64,000 bases of DNA, taken from contig NZ_CP021850.1 in assembly GCF_002896855.1 (NCBI RefSeq), positions 2,939,665 through 3,003,664 on the forward strand, in the 5' to 3' direction. The DNA is from Clostridium thermosuccinogenes (GTDB lineage Bacteria > Bacillota > Clostridia > Acetivibrionales > DSM-5807). Below the pieces are notes generated by a model that saw only the letters and a program-made list of their open reading frames with translations, did not search any database and was not told where the DNA came from. The translations under genes and the position numbers were made by a program. Positions 27,473 through 35,901 of this stretch are shown in pieces (within the stretch, counting starts at the first letter, position 1; every line of letters begins with the position of its first letter).

Positions 27473-29044
27473 TTATTTATTGGGCACTTTGCAATGACCC
27501 GGAAGATTTGCTGACCATGGCAACAAGGTGTCTAATGCATGTTGATCCTTGATATTTATATTCGGTAGACGTTCAAAGAGATAAGTAAGATATTCAAACG
27601 GGTTCAACCCATTCTCTTTTGCCGTCTCCACAATACTGTAAATTGTTGCGCTGGCATTGGCTCCTTTAGGCGTGTTGCTAAACAGCCAATTCTTCCTCCC
27701 GATTACAAAAGGCTTTATCGACCGTTCACTTCGGTTGTTATCAATCTCTAGCCTGCCGTCCAGCATAAAGGCCTCCAGCTTGTCCCACTGGTTCCGGCAG
27801 TATTGGATTGCTTTTCCTAATGAACTTTTGGGAGTTACTCTTGGACTCCAGTATTTGAGCCATTCCTTGAATTTATCAAGCACTGGTCGGCTGTGTTTCA
27901 ATCGGCCCTCATATCTTTCTTCCGGTGTAACATCATGAAGCATTTTTTCTATCTCAAACAAGTTATTGCAAAATGCCAAACCTTCTTCTGTTACTGTGGG
28001 CTTGTCATCTTTTTTTGGAGGCATGGCTTTTAAGGCGTCGACAAAATAACGCCTTGCATGTGCCCAGCAACCAACCTGGATGATTCCGGGCATGCCACTA
28101 TAACCATCATACCCATCCGTATGAAGGTAACCTTTGAATCCTTCAAGAAATTTTTTAGGATGTTTGCCAGCCCTGGTAGTTTGGTAGTCATAAAGAATAA
28201 TCGGAGGCCCTTCCCGGCCGGTCCGGTATAGCCACATGTAGGAGGTTGAATCTGCGGCTCGCCCGGGTTCCTTGAGTACTTGGAGGGTAGTATCATCGGA
28301 ATGGAGGATGTCCCTTTGCTGCAAGTGTTCCCGCATTCGTTCATATATCGGCCGCAGCCACCTGTCGGAGCTTTGTATCATCCAGTTCGCCATGGTTTGC
28401 CTGGATATTTCAATCCCCATCCTCTCCCAGTCCTGCTCTTGACGATAAAGAGGAAGCCCTTTTACAAATTTCTCCGTCATTACATGAGCTATGGCGGATG
28501 CCGAAGCCAGGCTTCCAGGAAGTGCCGGCTTTGGCATTGGGGCTGTTACTATCGGTGTAGATATTTCATTCTTCTCGCAATTACGGCAGCCATATACATA
28601 CTGCACATGTTCCTTTACACGCACCTGAGCCGGAATAATTTCTATTTCCCGCCTTACTTCCTTGCTCATTTCATGCAGTTTGCCGCCACAGCAATCACAA
28701 ACCTGCTCTTCTTCAGGCAAGCGATACTCTATGGTCTCTACAGGAATGTCTTTAAGCATTTCTTCTCTGTGCCCCTGCTTTTTACGACGTTTATATGTAA
28801 TTTCCTCTAATGTTGGTTCGGGAACTGCAGGCTTGGCTTCTGATTCCGCCTCGTTGAAAAGATTTAGCTGTTCAGGGACTTCCGTCTTTTCACTTGAACG
28901 CCCAAAAAGCTTATGCTGATGCAGCCGGAATTGTTCTTCAAACCATTTGAGTTTTGCTTCAAGCTCGGCTTTTTCCTGCTTCAATATTTCAATTTCTGTT
29001 TGGAGTTTTTCTATTGTAACCGTTGATTTCACTGTGTTTTCCAT
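27473..29044 (-). CDS. tnpC: IS66 transposase TnpC (copy 2)
   Basis: This 523-residue DDE transposase is identical to the protein encoded at 14341, with all three catalytic segments (LHSDDTTLQVL, LHTDGYDGY, NNRSERSIKPFV) intact. It is the third gene of the element's transcript. The 77-base gap between tnpB and tnpC is the same as in the other copies. Confidence 0.94.
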   Translation of the reverse strand: MENTVKSTVTIEKLQTEIEILKQEKAELEAKLKWFEEQFRLHQHKLFGRSSEKTEVPEQLNLFNEAESEAKPAVPEPTLEEITYKRRKKQGHREEMLKDIPVETIEYRLPEEEQVCDCCGGKLHEMSKEVRREIEIIPAQVRVKEHVQYVYGCRNCEKNEISTPIVTAPMPKPALPGSLASASAIAHVMTEKFVKGLPLYRQEQDWERMGIEISRQTMANWMIQSSDRWLRPIYERMREHLQQRDILHSDDTTLQVLKEPGRAADSTSYMWLYRTGREGPPIILYDYQTTRAGKHPKKFLEGFKGYLHTDGYDGYSGMPGIIQVGCWAHARRYFVDALKAMPPKKDDKPTVTEEGLAFCNNLFEIEKMLHDVTPEERYEGRLKHSRPVLDKFKEWLKYWSPRVTPKSSLGKAIQYCRNQWDKLEAFMLDGRLEIDNNRSERSIKPFVIGRKNWLFSNTPKGANASATIYSIVETAKENGLNPFEYLTYLFERLPNINIKDQHALDTLLPWSANLPGHCKVPNK

Positions 29045-29121
29045 AATTTTATTATATCATTTTTCTACGGTTTTTTCCAGGAAAATGATAAAAAATATAA
29101 ATATTTTTGTCTTGAAAGTAT

Positions 29122-29478
29122 TCATATTACTGCACTTACTGTCACTTTTTTGTGTGCCTGCTTCTGCTCCAAGGATAGTCCATCCAGCAGCCAACCCAGT
29201 TCACGGACACCAACCTTCATTGGAGTGCCGCAACTTTCTTTAGGCCATTGGAATTTGCCTTTTTCAAGCCTCCGGTAATATAGCCAGAAACCATTATGTT
29301 CCCATTGGAGGATTTTAAGCTTATCACGTTTTTTATTGCAGAACACAAATAGACAAGACGAGAAGGGGTCTAATGCGAAGCTTTGCTGGACGATGGCAGC
29401 CAGGCCATCGATAGACTTACGCATGTCGGTACTTCCACAGGCAAGGTAGACCTTGTCGGTGCCGGCTATGCTCAGCAT
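29122..29478 (-). CDS. tnpB: IS66 accessory protein TnpB (copy 2)
   Basis: This 118-residue IS66 Orf2 protein (DMRKSIDGLAAIVQQSF) overlaps the tnpA stop by 7 bases. It is identical to copy 1. Confidence 0.93.
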   Translation of the reverse strand: MLSIAGTDKVYLACGSTDMRKSIDGLAAIVQQSFALDPFSSCLFVFCNKKRDKLKILQWEHNGFWLYYRRLEKGKFQWPKESCGTPMKVGVRELGWLLDGLSLEQKQAHKKVTVSAVI

Positions 29479-29792
29479 AATTCCCTCAGCACCATTAGCA
29501 CATCCAACAGATGCTTCTGGTCAAAGCCTGGTTTGACTTGAACTTCAGCTGGGCCAAATTTGATTTCGATTGATTGGCCTTTGCCTGTATGCTCTTTATG
29601 ATCTACTTCTACCGGAATCCATTTGGGAGATTCTGATTGTATGATTCCGTTTTGTCTTTCTTTTCTCAACCAGTAGCTTAACTGACGAAGACTTATCCCC
29701 GCGGATTTGCAAAATGAAGTTTGCGTCTGTCCGCTGGATTTGTACTCTGCAATTATGGATGCCCATTTTTGATAAAGATCTGCTTTGGTCAT
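29472..29792 (-). CDS. tnpA: IS66 accessory protein TnpA (copy 2)
   Basis: This 106-residue small DNA-binding type protein is identical to the one at 16340. GGAGG precedes its ATG by 10 bases. Confidence 0.88.
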   Translation of the reverse strand: MTKADLYQKWASIIAEYKSSGQTQTSFCKSAGISLRQLSYWLRKERQNGIIQSESPKWIPVEVDHKEHTGKGQSIEIKFGPAEVQVKPGFDQKHLLDVLMVLRELC

Positions 29793-29876
29793 AAAGTTAT
29801 ACCTCCAGTATATTTTCTGGAGAGATTATCTCATAAGCCTGTTTGCATTTAAATGTGGGTATTATTTACCGCTTAC

Positions 29877-30023
29877 TTTTGCTTAGCCGGCCACAAAAAA
29901 GTATTTCGTTTCTCTTATTTGTGACATTGATTTCTTTCACGTCGATTCCACTTGGAATAACTACTGGCTCATCAAACGAAATCGGATATGTTTTTAATAC
30001 CTGCTCCGCTGTCCATTTACTAT
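29877..30023 (-). pseudogene. glycosyltransferase (GT4-type) internal fragment
   Basis: About 48 codons lie between two insertion sequences: SKWTAEQVLKTYPISFDEP, then VVIPSGIDVKEINVTNKR and NEILFCGRLSK. The combination IPSGID...ILFCGRLSK is the hinge and start of the second Rossmann domain of GT4 family glycosyltransferases. The 3' side is cut at the IS66 end (29876) and the 5' side at the IS630 end (about 30023). No continuation was found beyond either element. Confidence 0.7.
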
Positions 30024-31218
30024 ATAGTTTAGGTTTTAAAGTATCTATATAAATGTAAACTTTAGTAAATATAAGCACATAACCTTTTCACCTTTGCCGG
30101 ACTCCTTTGTACAGTCATGAAATATTTGCGTATTGCCTGCACTATATGCTTAATAGATTCAAACAAATGATTATGTGTAACGCTTTTACGAATGTCTTTC
30201 CATAAATGCTCGATCGCGTTTAAATCGGAGCTGTAAGGAGGTAAATGCTTAAATGTAATATTCTTGATAGAGCTCACAAACTCCTTTACCTGGTTTGTAT
30301 GATGATACCGTACATTATCGAGTAATAATACAACTTTCTTGTTTACATAATGTGAAGGAAGTCTATTTTAAAAATCCTTAAAGGTATCCGAGTTGTCGGC
30401 ATCATAGGTTGAGTAAATTACTTGACCATTTTTGGGGTTTACAGCTCCAAACATTACGGTTCTTTCCCGGGACTTACTACTTTCAGTCGCCACTATCGGT
30501 TGATTACCTTTAAGTGCCCATTTAGCAGTTGTTGTAGGTTGATCAGTTATTATTGCTTCATCCTCATATGGAATAACTGTATCATCATCAGTTGTATCAA
30601 GGAGTTCTTGTAACTTCTGCTTAAATTCATCCTGTAATTCCTTTTTAGCATTCCTACTTTGATTTTTAGGACGCTGCAAGGTGAAACCGAGCTTGTGGAC
30701 TACATCATAAAGGCTTGAAGCTTTATAGATGATCCCCCATTGTTTATTAATCCATATTTTTAAAAGGGGTATTGTCCAGTTACTTCGGTTAAAACCGCAT
30801 TCTCTAGGGGATTTCTGTAGTGCTTCTGTTACGGCTTGCTTTTGTTCCTCTGTTAAATAACTGACGCGATTACCACCACGGGTGTCTTCCAAACCAAGAA
30901 GACCATTATCATTATATTTGTGAACCCACCAACGGACATAGAAATCAGATTTATGCAGATTCTTTGCTACATCCGTACTGGTAAGACCGTCCCAGATTTG
31001 CAGGATTGCAAGTAATTTAGTTTTCATTGCAGAATCCTGGCACTGGTCGTAGGTACTTTCAAGTTCAGTATATTTACAGTGTTTTCTATTTATTTCAAGT
31101 TTTCGTCTACTCATAATATCATAACCTTTCAAGGCTTATTAATATTATGATACTTCACTCAATAAGTTACTTTTTACCAGTAAATCATGGTAATTGGATA
31201 AGTTGATACCTAAACTAT
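30024..31218 (-). mobile_element. IS630-family insertion sequence (inactivated)
   Basis: The ends are inferred from the 14-bp inverted repeat CTATATAGTTTAGG (30020-30033) and its complement (31209-31222). IS630-type elements insert at TA, and TA steps are present in both ends, so borders are uncertain by about 4 bases. The length of about 1.2 kb fits the family. The transposase frame has an internal stop codon. Confidence 0.75.
30062..31114 (-). pseudogene. IS630-family transposase with in-frame TAA
   Basis: The ORF from the ATG at 31114 (AAAGG 11 bases upstream) carries an N-terminal helix-turn-helix and catalytic segments VIPYEDEAIITDQP, VVLLLDNVRYHHTN and LPPYSSDLNAIEHLWKDIRK, the DDE triad of IS630. 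Between DTFKDF and NRLPSHYVNKK a TAA codon (about 30368) interrupts the same reading frame; no frameshift is needed to join both parts. A single base change (for example TTA to TAA) would explain it. The protein is split after about 248 residues and loses the last two catalytic residues. Confidence 0.82.
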
Positions 31219-31443
31219 ATAGGATTCGATGAAATTGTAAACAGTGCAAGCAGTGTTTCGATAATAACACCCCTGTCGAATGAACCTTTTACTCTGAAAG
31301 GCGGTATTGGCACAAACGTCCTTTATTTTGAAGGAACGGTAAGCGGCTACGGCGTCACTGCCCCGTCAAAAGATAACATCATCATAAACAACAGCGAAAA
31401 TATTAAAGATATGGTTAATTGGAGTTTATTGGGCGGGTACTGA
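31219..31443 (+). pseudogene. 3' tail of an unidentified gene cut by IS630
   Basis: A plus-strand frame emerges from the IS630 right end and runs to a TGA at 31441-31443: YIGFDEIVNSASSVSIITPL, GGIGTNVLYFEGTVSGYGV and ending ENIKDMVNWSLLGGY. It has no start codon of its own. Codon use looks gene-like, but I recognise no family. A terminator hairpin with a T run follows at 31563. Confidence 0.45.
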
Positions 31444-31562
31444 TTTGGTGTTCATGCAGTGAGCATATCTCCCGCATCGTTGAATCACAGCAGATGTATG
31501 GAAATTTTTCTATAAATGAAAAATTTCCTTATGAGCCTATGCGTTATAATCTCAAAAGAGTT

Positions 31563-31597
31563 CGGCATAGCCGTTGATTTGCGGCCATGCCGTTTTT
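31563..31597 (+). terminator. GC-rich terminator hairpin, bidirectional position
   Basis: Arms CGGCAT.GCCG (31563-31573) and CGGC.ATGCCG (31582-31592) form a strong stem with one mismatched pair, followed on the plus strand by TTTTT. It lies between the plus-strand gene tail and the convergent CPBP gene. A second AT-rich 10-bp hairpin is at 31501-31527. Confidence 0.75.
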
Positions 31598-31669
31598 CGC
31601 TTAGTTTGGCAAGTCGGTAGCACCAACTGTCTGTGCATTTTATGCCACAGTTTATTTTGAAGAGACAAT

Positions 31670-32437
31670 TTATGCAAAAATCCACCAAACAGTTTTGCTG
31701 ACAATGTGAAGCAGGGCGTGTGCAAGCATGGCGTACTGAATACCGTATTTGCGGTACATCCCACCGAAGAACAAGCCGAAAGCGCCGTTCAGAAGGAAAC
31801 AGCGAATTAGAAGTAGTGGTGTAATTGCTCCGAAAAACGATACTGTTGCAGGCAAGTGACCTGCCGCAAACGACAGCGCAGCAAGCACATTGGCAGCGAT
31901 AATAACACCGTCGGGAACTGCATCCTGTTTTCGGAAAAATAGCTTCCATCCGATCCAGGCAAGCATACTCATGAGAAACAAACGCATCATTACTTCTTCA
32001 ATTATACCGCCGTAAAATATTGCTCCAAGCCAGCCGGAAAGTGTCAGGCCTGCAGACGTTGTCTCAGAAATGTTGAGTTCCGGAATCCACCTGCCAAATG
32101 TCCAGTAATCAAGGCTAAATACTATGCCGAATATAACAGACAGTAATACAGTACGTAATAAGGCGGATTTCTCAAACCGAAACGGTTTCATGAGCCCGAT
32201 TTTTTCAGAAAGAAAATACCCGAAGAAACCGAGAACACAGGCGTAAAGGACAGTCTGCATAACAGAAATCATTATAAGGTTGCCTGTGTTACCGACCTGA
32301 CTGAGAATTTGGTCAATTGTAGTCTGGTCATACATGTTAAGCTGATAAGATGTTATAAAGTATCCACCGGCAACCGCAATGGGCAACATTGCAAGTGCAA
32401 ACAGCAGGGATTTTTTCATTTCTTTTATTTCTTTCAT
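31670..32437 (-). CDS. CPBP-family intramembrane metalloprotease (Abi/CAAX type)
   Basis: This 255-residue protein with about seven membrane helices has the conserved CPBP/Abi motifs: EEVMMR (Glu 147, Glu 148, Arg 152), FAAGH (His 194) and HALLHI (His 240, His 244), which build the metal-dependent active site in the membrane. Such proteins cleave prenylated or membrane substrates, or act in bacteriocin self-protection. Its ATG overlaps the stop of the MerR gene (ATGA) and GGAGGTGA precedes it, so the regulator and protease are translated together. The substrate is unknown. Confidence 0.85.
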   Translation of the reverse strand: MKEIKEMKKSLLFALAMLPIAVAGGYFITSYQLNMYDQTTIDQILSQVGNTGNLIMISVMQTVLYACVLGFFGYFLSEKIGLMKPFRFEKSALLRTVLLSVIFGIVFSLDYWTFGRWIPELNISETTSAGLTLSGWLGAIFYGGIIEEVMMRLFLMSMLAWIGWKLFFRKQDAVPDGVIIAANVLAALSFAAGHLPATVSFFGAITPLLLIRCFLLNGAFGLFFGGMYRKYGIQYAMLAHALLHIVSKTVWWIFA

Positions 32438-33159
32438 TTCTCGTCACCTCCGTAGGTTTCCACGCAAAATCCGTGATGCCCGCAACAGGTGCAGGTGAGT
32501 TTTCTTGTATTAGGTGTGTGCCTGGCCCACATCGCTTCCTTCAATACCGGTCTGAATACTTCATGACACTGCGGACAGATGTAAGTAACCCGCTTCCAGT
32601 AGTATCGAGAAGCCAATATTGCATAGGGACCTACCCCCAACAAAAAGACAAAAAACGGCCACCATATGCCGGTTACGACCCACAGGATGATCAAAATCCA
32701 GTGCAGAATCATCATCGGGATACCTGTCAGAAGTATTGTTGAACGAATCTTTTTGAGTTTTTTCTTGTTTTTCATGATAAAGGCTATGTCACCGATGGAT
32801 TCAACGGAGAAACGGTCAACTCTCTTCAGTTCCTGTTTCAACATAGTCAGCTTATCCAGCTTCATCAGCTTATCGCTGATTTCTTCCCGCAGTTCCTGCT
32901 CCTGTTGCCCAATCAAAAGATAGATAACACTTTCGGGATTTTCTTCTGAAAGGAGCTGTGATATCGAATTGATGGGCAAATCCAGTTCCCGAAGGAAACA
33001 GATAATTTTCATCCTTCTCAAATCATCTTCCGAATACAGACGCCGTCCGCCCTCACTCAACTCACTTGGAACCAAAATGCCGCGCGTATCGTAATACTGC
33101 ACCGTCCGGACCGTAACACCGCAGAGCTTTGCCAATTCTCCCGTTGTGTATTTTGGCAT
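32434..33159 (-). CDS. MerR-family regulator with two membrane helices and C-terminal zinc ribbon
   Basis: This 241-residue protein has an N-terminal winged helix-turn-helix (YTTGELAKLCGVTVRTVQYY, residues 4-23; RRLYSEDDLRRMK at 39-51), a dimerisation helix (80-115), two membrane segments (about 140-160 and 163-183), and a Cys pair CPQC (195-198) with CTCC (223-226) suggesting a zinc ribbon. This architecture makes a membrane-tethered transcription factor likely, sensing the envelope or signalling with the CPBP protease encoded next to it. AAGGAGGTGA, an ideal ribosome site, lies 6-9 bases before the ATG. It is probably autoregulated. Confidence 0.85.
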   Translation of the reverse strand: MPKYTTGELAKLCGVTVRTVQYYDTRGILVPSELSEGGRRLYSEDDLRRMKIICFLRELDLPINSISQLLSEENPESVIYLLIGQQEQELREEISDKLMKLDKLTMLKQELKRVDRFSVESIGDIAFIMKNKKKLKKIRSTILLTGIPMMILHWILIILWVVTGIWWPFFVFLLGVGPYAILASRYYWKRVTYICPQCHEVFRPVLKEAMWARHTPNTRKLTCTCCGHHGFCVETYGGDEK

Positions 33160-33567
33160 AACCTTTCACCTCCTTACAATGCCCATCGTACAACATGACG
33201 CAGCGTAACAAGCAATACCTTACGCAGGGGGATTTTTAAAACAATTAAAAATCCTTCTCGATTCGGTTGATAAAGACAAATATAATAGCTAAAATTAAAT
33301 AATTCTTAAAACTATGTTTCTTGCTACTTCGATGTGTACCGTCATCATCCGTAACCATATTGCTTCGCTTCTTTTTTTCTTCCCGTGCCGACCGAAACTC
33401 ACTCTCCTAACAAGTCGAAAAAATTAAACCATGGAGAAAGTGACATGCGAACGACCTGTAGTTCCCTAAATACATCTATAAAATGTATGTAGGTGTATGT
33501 AAGAAGTGCTTATATAAAATTAAAGGAGACGGCTACATACCTACTCTTGCATCAACTCTGTCTACTG
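33160..33567. other. intergenic region with AT-rich hairpin
   Basis: This 408-base gap holds the MerR promoter region (33160-33220) and a perfect 10-bp stem GGATTTTTAA/TTAAAAATCC (33230-33239 with 33245-33254, 5-base loop). The hairpin could be an operator or a terminator of upstream transcription. No gene was recognised in the rest. Confidence 0.5.
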
Positions 33568-33774
33568 TCAATTCACTTGCCTAATGCTATAGGCTATCCC
33601 CTCAATAACACTGGAGTCAATATCTTTGAGCGCTTTGATTAAGTCATCTTCTTTTCCGACTATATTTTCACCATTGAAAATCAGATCATTCCATAGCTCG
33701 TGTAATGCGGTATTCAGGTCTCCATCGTCAGTAAATTGTACTGCAGCATAGACATTACTAATTAATGCTTCCAT
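33568..33774 (-). CDS. small acidic protein, unknown, coupled to MATE gene
   Basis: This 68-residue acidic helical protein (MEALISNVYAAVQFTDDGDL, LHELWNDLIFNGENI, then DSSVIEGIAYSIRQVN) starts 13 bases inside the end of the MATE gene, so it is translated by coupling. No family is recognised and the own ribosome site is weak. It may be an accessory protein of the MATE operon. The overlap and gene-like composition support it being real. Confidence 0.55.
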   Translation of the reverse strand: MEALISNVYAAVQFTDDGDLNTALHELWNDLIFNGENIVGKEDDLIKALKDIDSSVIEGIAYSIRQVN

Positions 33775-35153
33775 AATGTCTGCATCATATCCATTTTTCT
33801 GAAATTAATGGTTATCATGATAAGAGACAGAAGGCAGGCCATGAAATCCGCTATAGGACCAGCATAAAGGATACTAGTCAGCCCTAAAAATCGTGGCAGA
33901 ATCAAAAGCAAAGGAATAAGAAAAGCACCTTGCCTTGATAATGTCAGTATAATTCCCTGTTTTACATTTCCCGTACCGGTAAAGTAATTTATTGTCAATG
34001 GCTGTATACCAAAAACACATACCATGAACATATAAATTCTCAGATATTGCTCTGCAAACTGAAAATAGAGATCACTTCCACCTCCGAAAATTCCAGTAAT
34101 CTGTCTCGGAAATCCTTGGAACAAAACAAAGGTTAGAATACTAATGGCCAGAGCGATGGAAACAGCCTTTTTATAAGTTTCCTTTACTCGGGAATAGTTT
34201 TTAGCCCCCATATTAAAGCCCAAAATTGGCTGACAACCCTGGGCCAAACCAACGGAAACAGCAGTGAGAATGCTGTTTAATTTTGCAATAACACCAGATA
34301 CTGCCAAGGGAGTATCACTACCGTAAATGGACATAGCACCATAGATTTTCAGGCTATTATTTAAGACAATATTTACAAGCATCATAATGGTATGATTAAT
34401 AAAATTAGAGGTTCCTAGTTTTACAATCTGTTTTACATAATGCCATTCTATGCTTAACATTCCTCTCGTAATTTGAAAAGTTTTGAACTTAAAATAGTAG
34501 ATTGCACAAAGAAGAAAAGATATAACCTGTCCAACCACTGTTGCTATCGCAGCTCCTTGAATTCCCCAACCAAATAGAAACATAAACAGCCAATCTAAGA
34601 ATATGTTCAATATAGCTCCGGTAATATTACATATCATGGAATAGGTAGGGCTACCGTCAGCTCGAATCAGACTACTGCTGGCAGTAGTAAAGAGTTGAAA
34701 AGGCAGTCCTATGGCTGTAATGCTTAGATAGGCCATTGCCAAAGGAAGCACATTCTCAGTGGCACCACAAGAAAGAAGTATTGGTCTCTTCAGAACAAAT
34801 ACGGTACAGAAAATAAATAGCCCGATAACAGACATCAAGCTAATACCTGTTCCGATAAAATGTTTTGCTTCCTCCTCTTTTTTCGCACCCATATTAATAT
34901 TGAAGTTTGCAGCAGTTCCCACACCAATCAGCTGCGCAAAGGCTGTCGTAAAGGTTACAACTGGAAATGCAACATTAGTTGCACCATTGCCAAGCATGCC
35001 TACCAAATGACCAATGAAAATCTGATCTGTAATATTATAGGCTGATGCAACCAGCATACTGATAATGGACGGAATGGCGAACCTGCCAATTAACCCAAGT
35101 ATAGGTTCATAACCAAGTGGATTGCCATTTGTCCTTGCAGTCATGTCTTTCAT
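33762..35153 (-). CDS. MATE-family multidrug/cation antiporter
   Basis: This 463-residue, 12-helix exporter is of the NorM/MepA type. The N-terminal half has IPSIISMLVASAYNITDQIFIGHL, the conserved first-repeat pattern; the central loop is basic, and the second repeat includes GLAQGCQPILGFNMGAKNYSRV. It likely exports cationic drugs against Na+ or H+. Its ATG overlaps the stop of the marR gene (ATGA), with GGAG about 8 bases upstream. The regulator-transporter pairing is like the MepR-MepA type of unit. The final 13 bases overlap the small gene at 33568. Confidence 0.9.
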   Translation of the reverse strand: MKDMTARTNGNPLGYEPILGLIGRFAIPSIISMLVASAYNITDQIFIGHLVGMLGNGATNVAFPVVTFTTAFAQLIGVGTAANFNINMGAKKEEEAKHFIGTGISLMSVIGLFIFCTVFVLKRPILLSCGATENVLPLAMAYLSITAIGLPFQLFTTASSSLIRADGSPTYSMICNITGAILNIFLDWLFMFLFGWGIQGAAIATVVGQVISFLLCAIYYFKFKTFQITRGMLSIEWHYVKQIVKLGTSNFINHTIMMLVNIVLNNSLKIYGAMSIYGSDTPLAVSGVIAKLNSILTAVSVGLAQGCQPILGFNMGAKNYSRVKETYKKAVSIALAISILTFVLFQGFPRQITGIFGGGSDLYFQFAEQYLRIYMFMVCVFGIQPLTINYFTGTGNVKQGIILTLSRQGAFLIPLLLILPRFLGLTSILYAGPIADFMACLLSLIMITINFRKMDMMQTLWKH

Positions 35154-35614
35154 TCGTTTTCTCCATTTCCCAGATATATTTTTTCATTATAAATTTTATT
35201 TATATTTTTTTCCAATTGAAGTAAAAAAGAATAAAGCTTATCTATGTCTTCCTCTTTCATATTCTGGGTTAAAAGCTTGTTAAACTTCATTAATTCTCCT
35301 CTTACCTCTTTCCCGATTTCTTTTGCCTTTTCGGTTGGATAAACCCGGTTTTGCCTTTTATCCTTTTCATCTTGCATTCGCAGAAGATATCCTTTTTCCT
35401 CTAAAGTTTTTACTGCCCGAGCCGTAGCTGCTTTGTCAACGCAAACAATGGCGGTTAATTCCTCCTGGGTCATTCCCTCATAGTGTTGCATCGCCATAAA
35501 AAAGGGTTCTTCTGCTGCCGTAAGATTGTATTGACTGAGAACCTTACCAAGATATATCTGACTTTTTCTTGCCAAAAGATTAATTAACCTTCCAATACTT
35601 TTGTTCAATCTCAT
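35150..35614 (-). CDS. MarR-family transcriptional regulator of the MATE operon
   Basis: This 154-residue winged helix-turn-helix protein carries the recognition region LTAAEEPFFMAMQHYEG, then MTQEELTAIVCVDKAATARA, VKTLEEKGYLLR, and the wing DKRQNRVYPT. The ATG at 35614 is chosen because the open frame further upstream runs through a perfect promoter. GGAG sits only 3 bases before this ATG. A palindrome over the promoter is the probable binding site, so it represses its own gene and the MATE gene until a ligand releases it. Stop and MATE start overlap. Confidence 0.88.
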   Translation of the reverse strand: MRLNKSIGRLINLLARKSQIYLGKVLSQYNLTAAEEPFFMAMQHYEGMTQEELTAIVCVDKAATARAVKTLEEKGYLLRMQDEKDKRQNRVYPTEKAKEIGKEVRGELMKFNKLLTQNMKEEDIDKLYSFLLQLEKNINKIYNEKIYLGNGENE

Positions 35615-35627
35615 CAACTCCAAAAAA

Positions 35628-35661
35628 ATTATATTAGAAATTAGTTGAGGTGTCAACTAAT
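35628..35661 (-). promoter_or_regulatory. sigma-A promoter overlapped by MarR-type palindrome
   Basis: On the minus strand, TTGACA (35656-35651) and TATAAT (35633-35628) are separated by exactly 17 bases. The perfect inverted repeat ATTAGTTGA-N4-TCAACTAAT (35640-35661) covers the -35 box and part of the spacer, the position expected for an autorepressor. The -10 box ends only 13 bases before the ATG, so the transcript leader must be very short. Confidence 0.85.
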
Positions 35662-35743
35662 TTTCTTTCTAAGGCTTACTGGATAATATCTTTGACAGAC
35701 TTCTGGCAGTCAAAAAGATGCTTACCTGTTCATATATCTATTC

Positions 35744-35790
35744 TGTCAACTCAACCCTATCACTTTCAGGGCAGTCGATATATTGCCGCA
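35744..35790. repeat. dispersed intergenic repeat, partial copy
   Basis: Begins TGTCAACTCAACCCTATCAC and continues with a degenerate match (CAGGGCAGTCGATATATTG) to the copies at 37446, 38920 and 40300. Only the left half is recognisable; a terminator follows directly. Confidence 0.55.
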
Positions 35791-35799
35791 AACGATAAA

Positions 35800-35837
35800 A
35801 AATAAAGGTTTTCCCGATGCCTGGAAAACCTTTATTT
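35800..35837 (-). terminator. Rho-independent terminator of the MATE gene at 35902
   Basis: A 15-bp perfect stem (35800-35814 with 35823-35837; AAATAAAGGTTTTCC and its complement) has an 8-base loop. On the minus strand it is followed by TTTTTATCGTTT. It sits 65 bases beyond the MATE stop. Confidence 0.88.
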
Positions 35838-35901
35838 ATAGCCTTTTTCATTTCTTTTATTTTTCAAACCATACATCAAAACTATACAATCCCGTTCCTC
35901 G

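Larger units (their letters stand above)
27423..29876 (-). mobile_element. IS66-family insertion sequence, type B, copy 2
   Basis: This 2454-bp element has the same ends and proteins as the copy at 14291. The flanking octamers CTATCACC (left) and TTTTGCTT (right) differ, so no target duplication exists. The genes on its two sides, an ABC permease and a glycosyltransferase fragment, are both cut at the element border and do not belong together. This indicates a rearrangement through the element. Confidence 0.93.

Noticed and set aside
30362-30375. Readthrough or frameshift recoding in the IS630 transposase
   Set aside because: The TAA is in the same frame as both halves, and no slippery site or structure was seen; a nonsense mutation is simpler.
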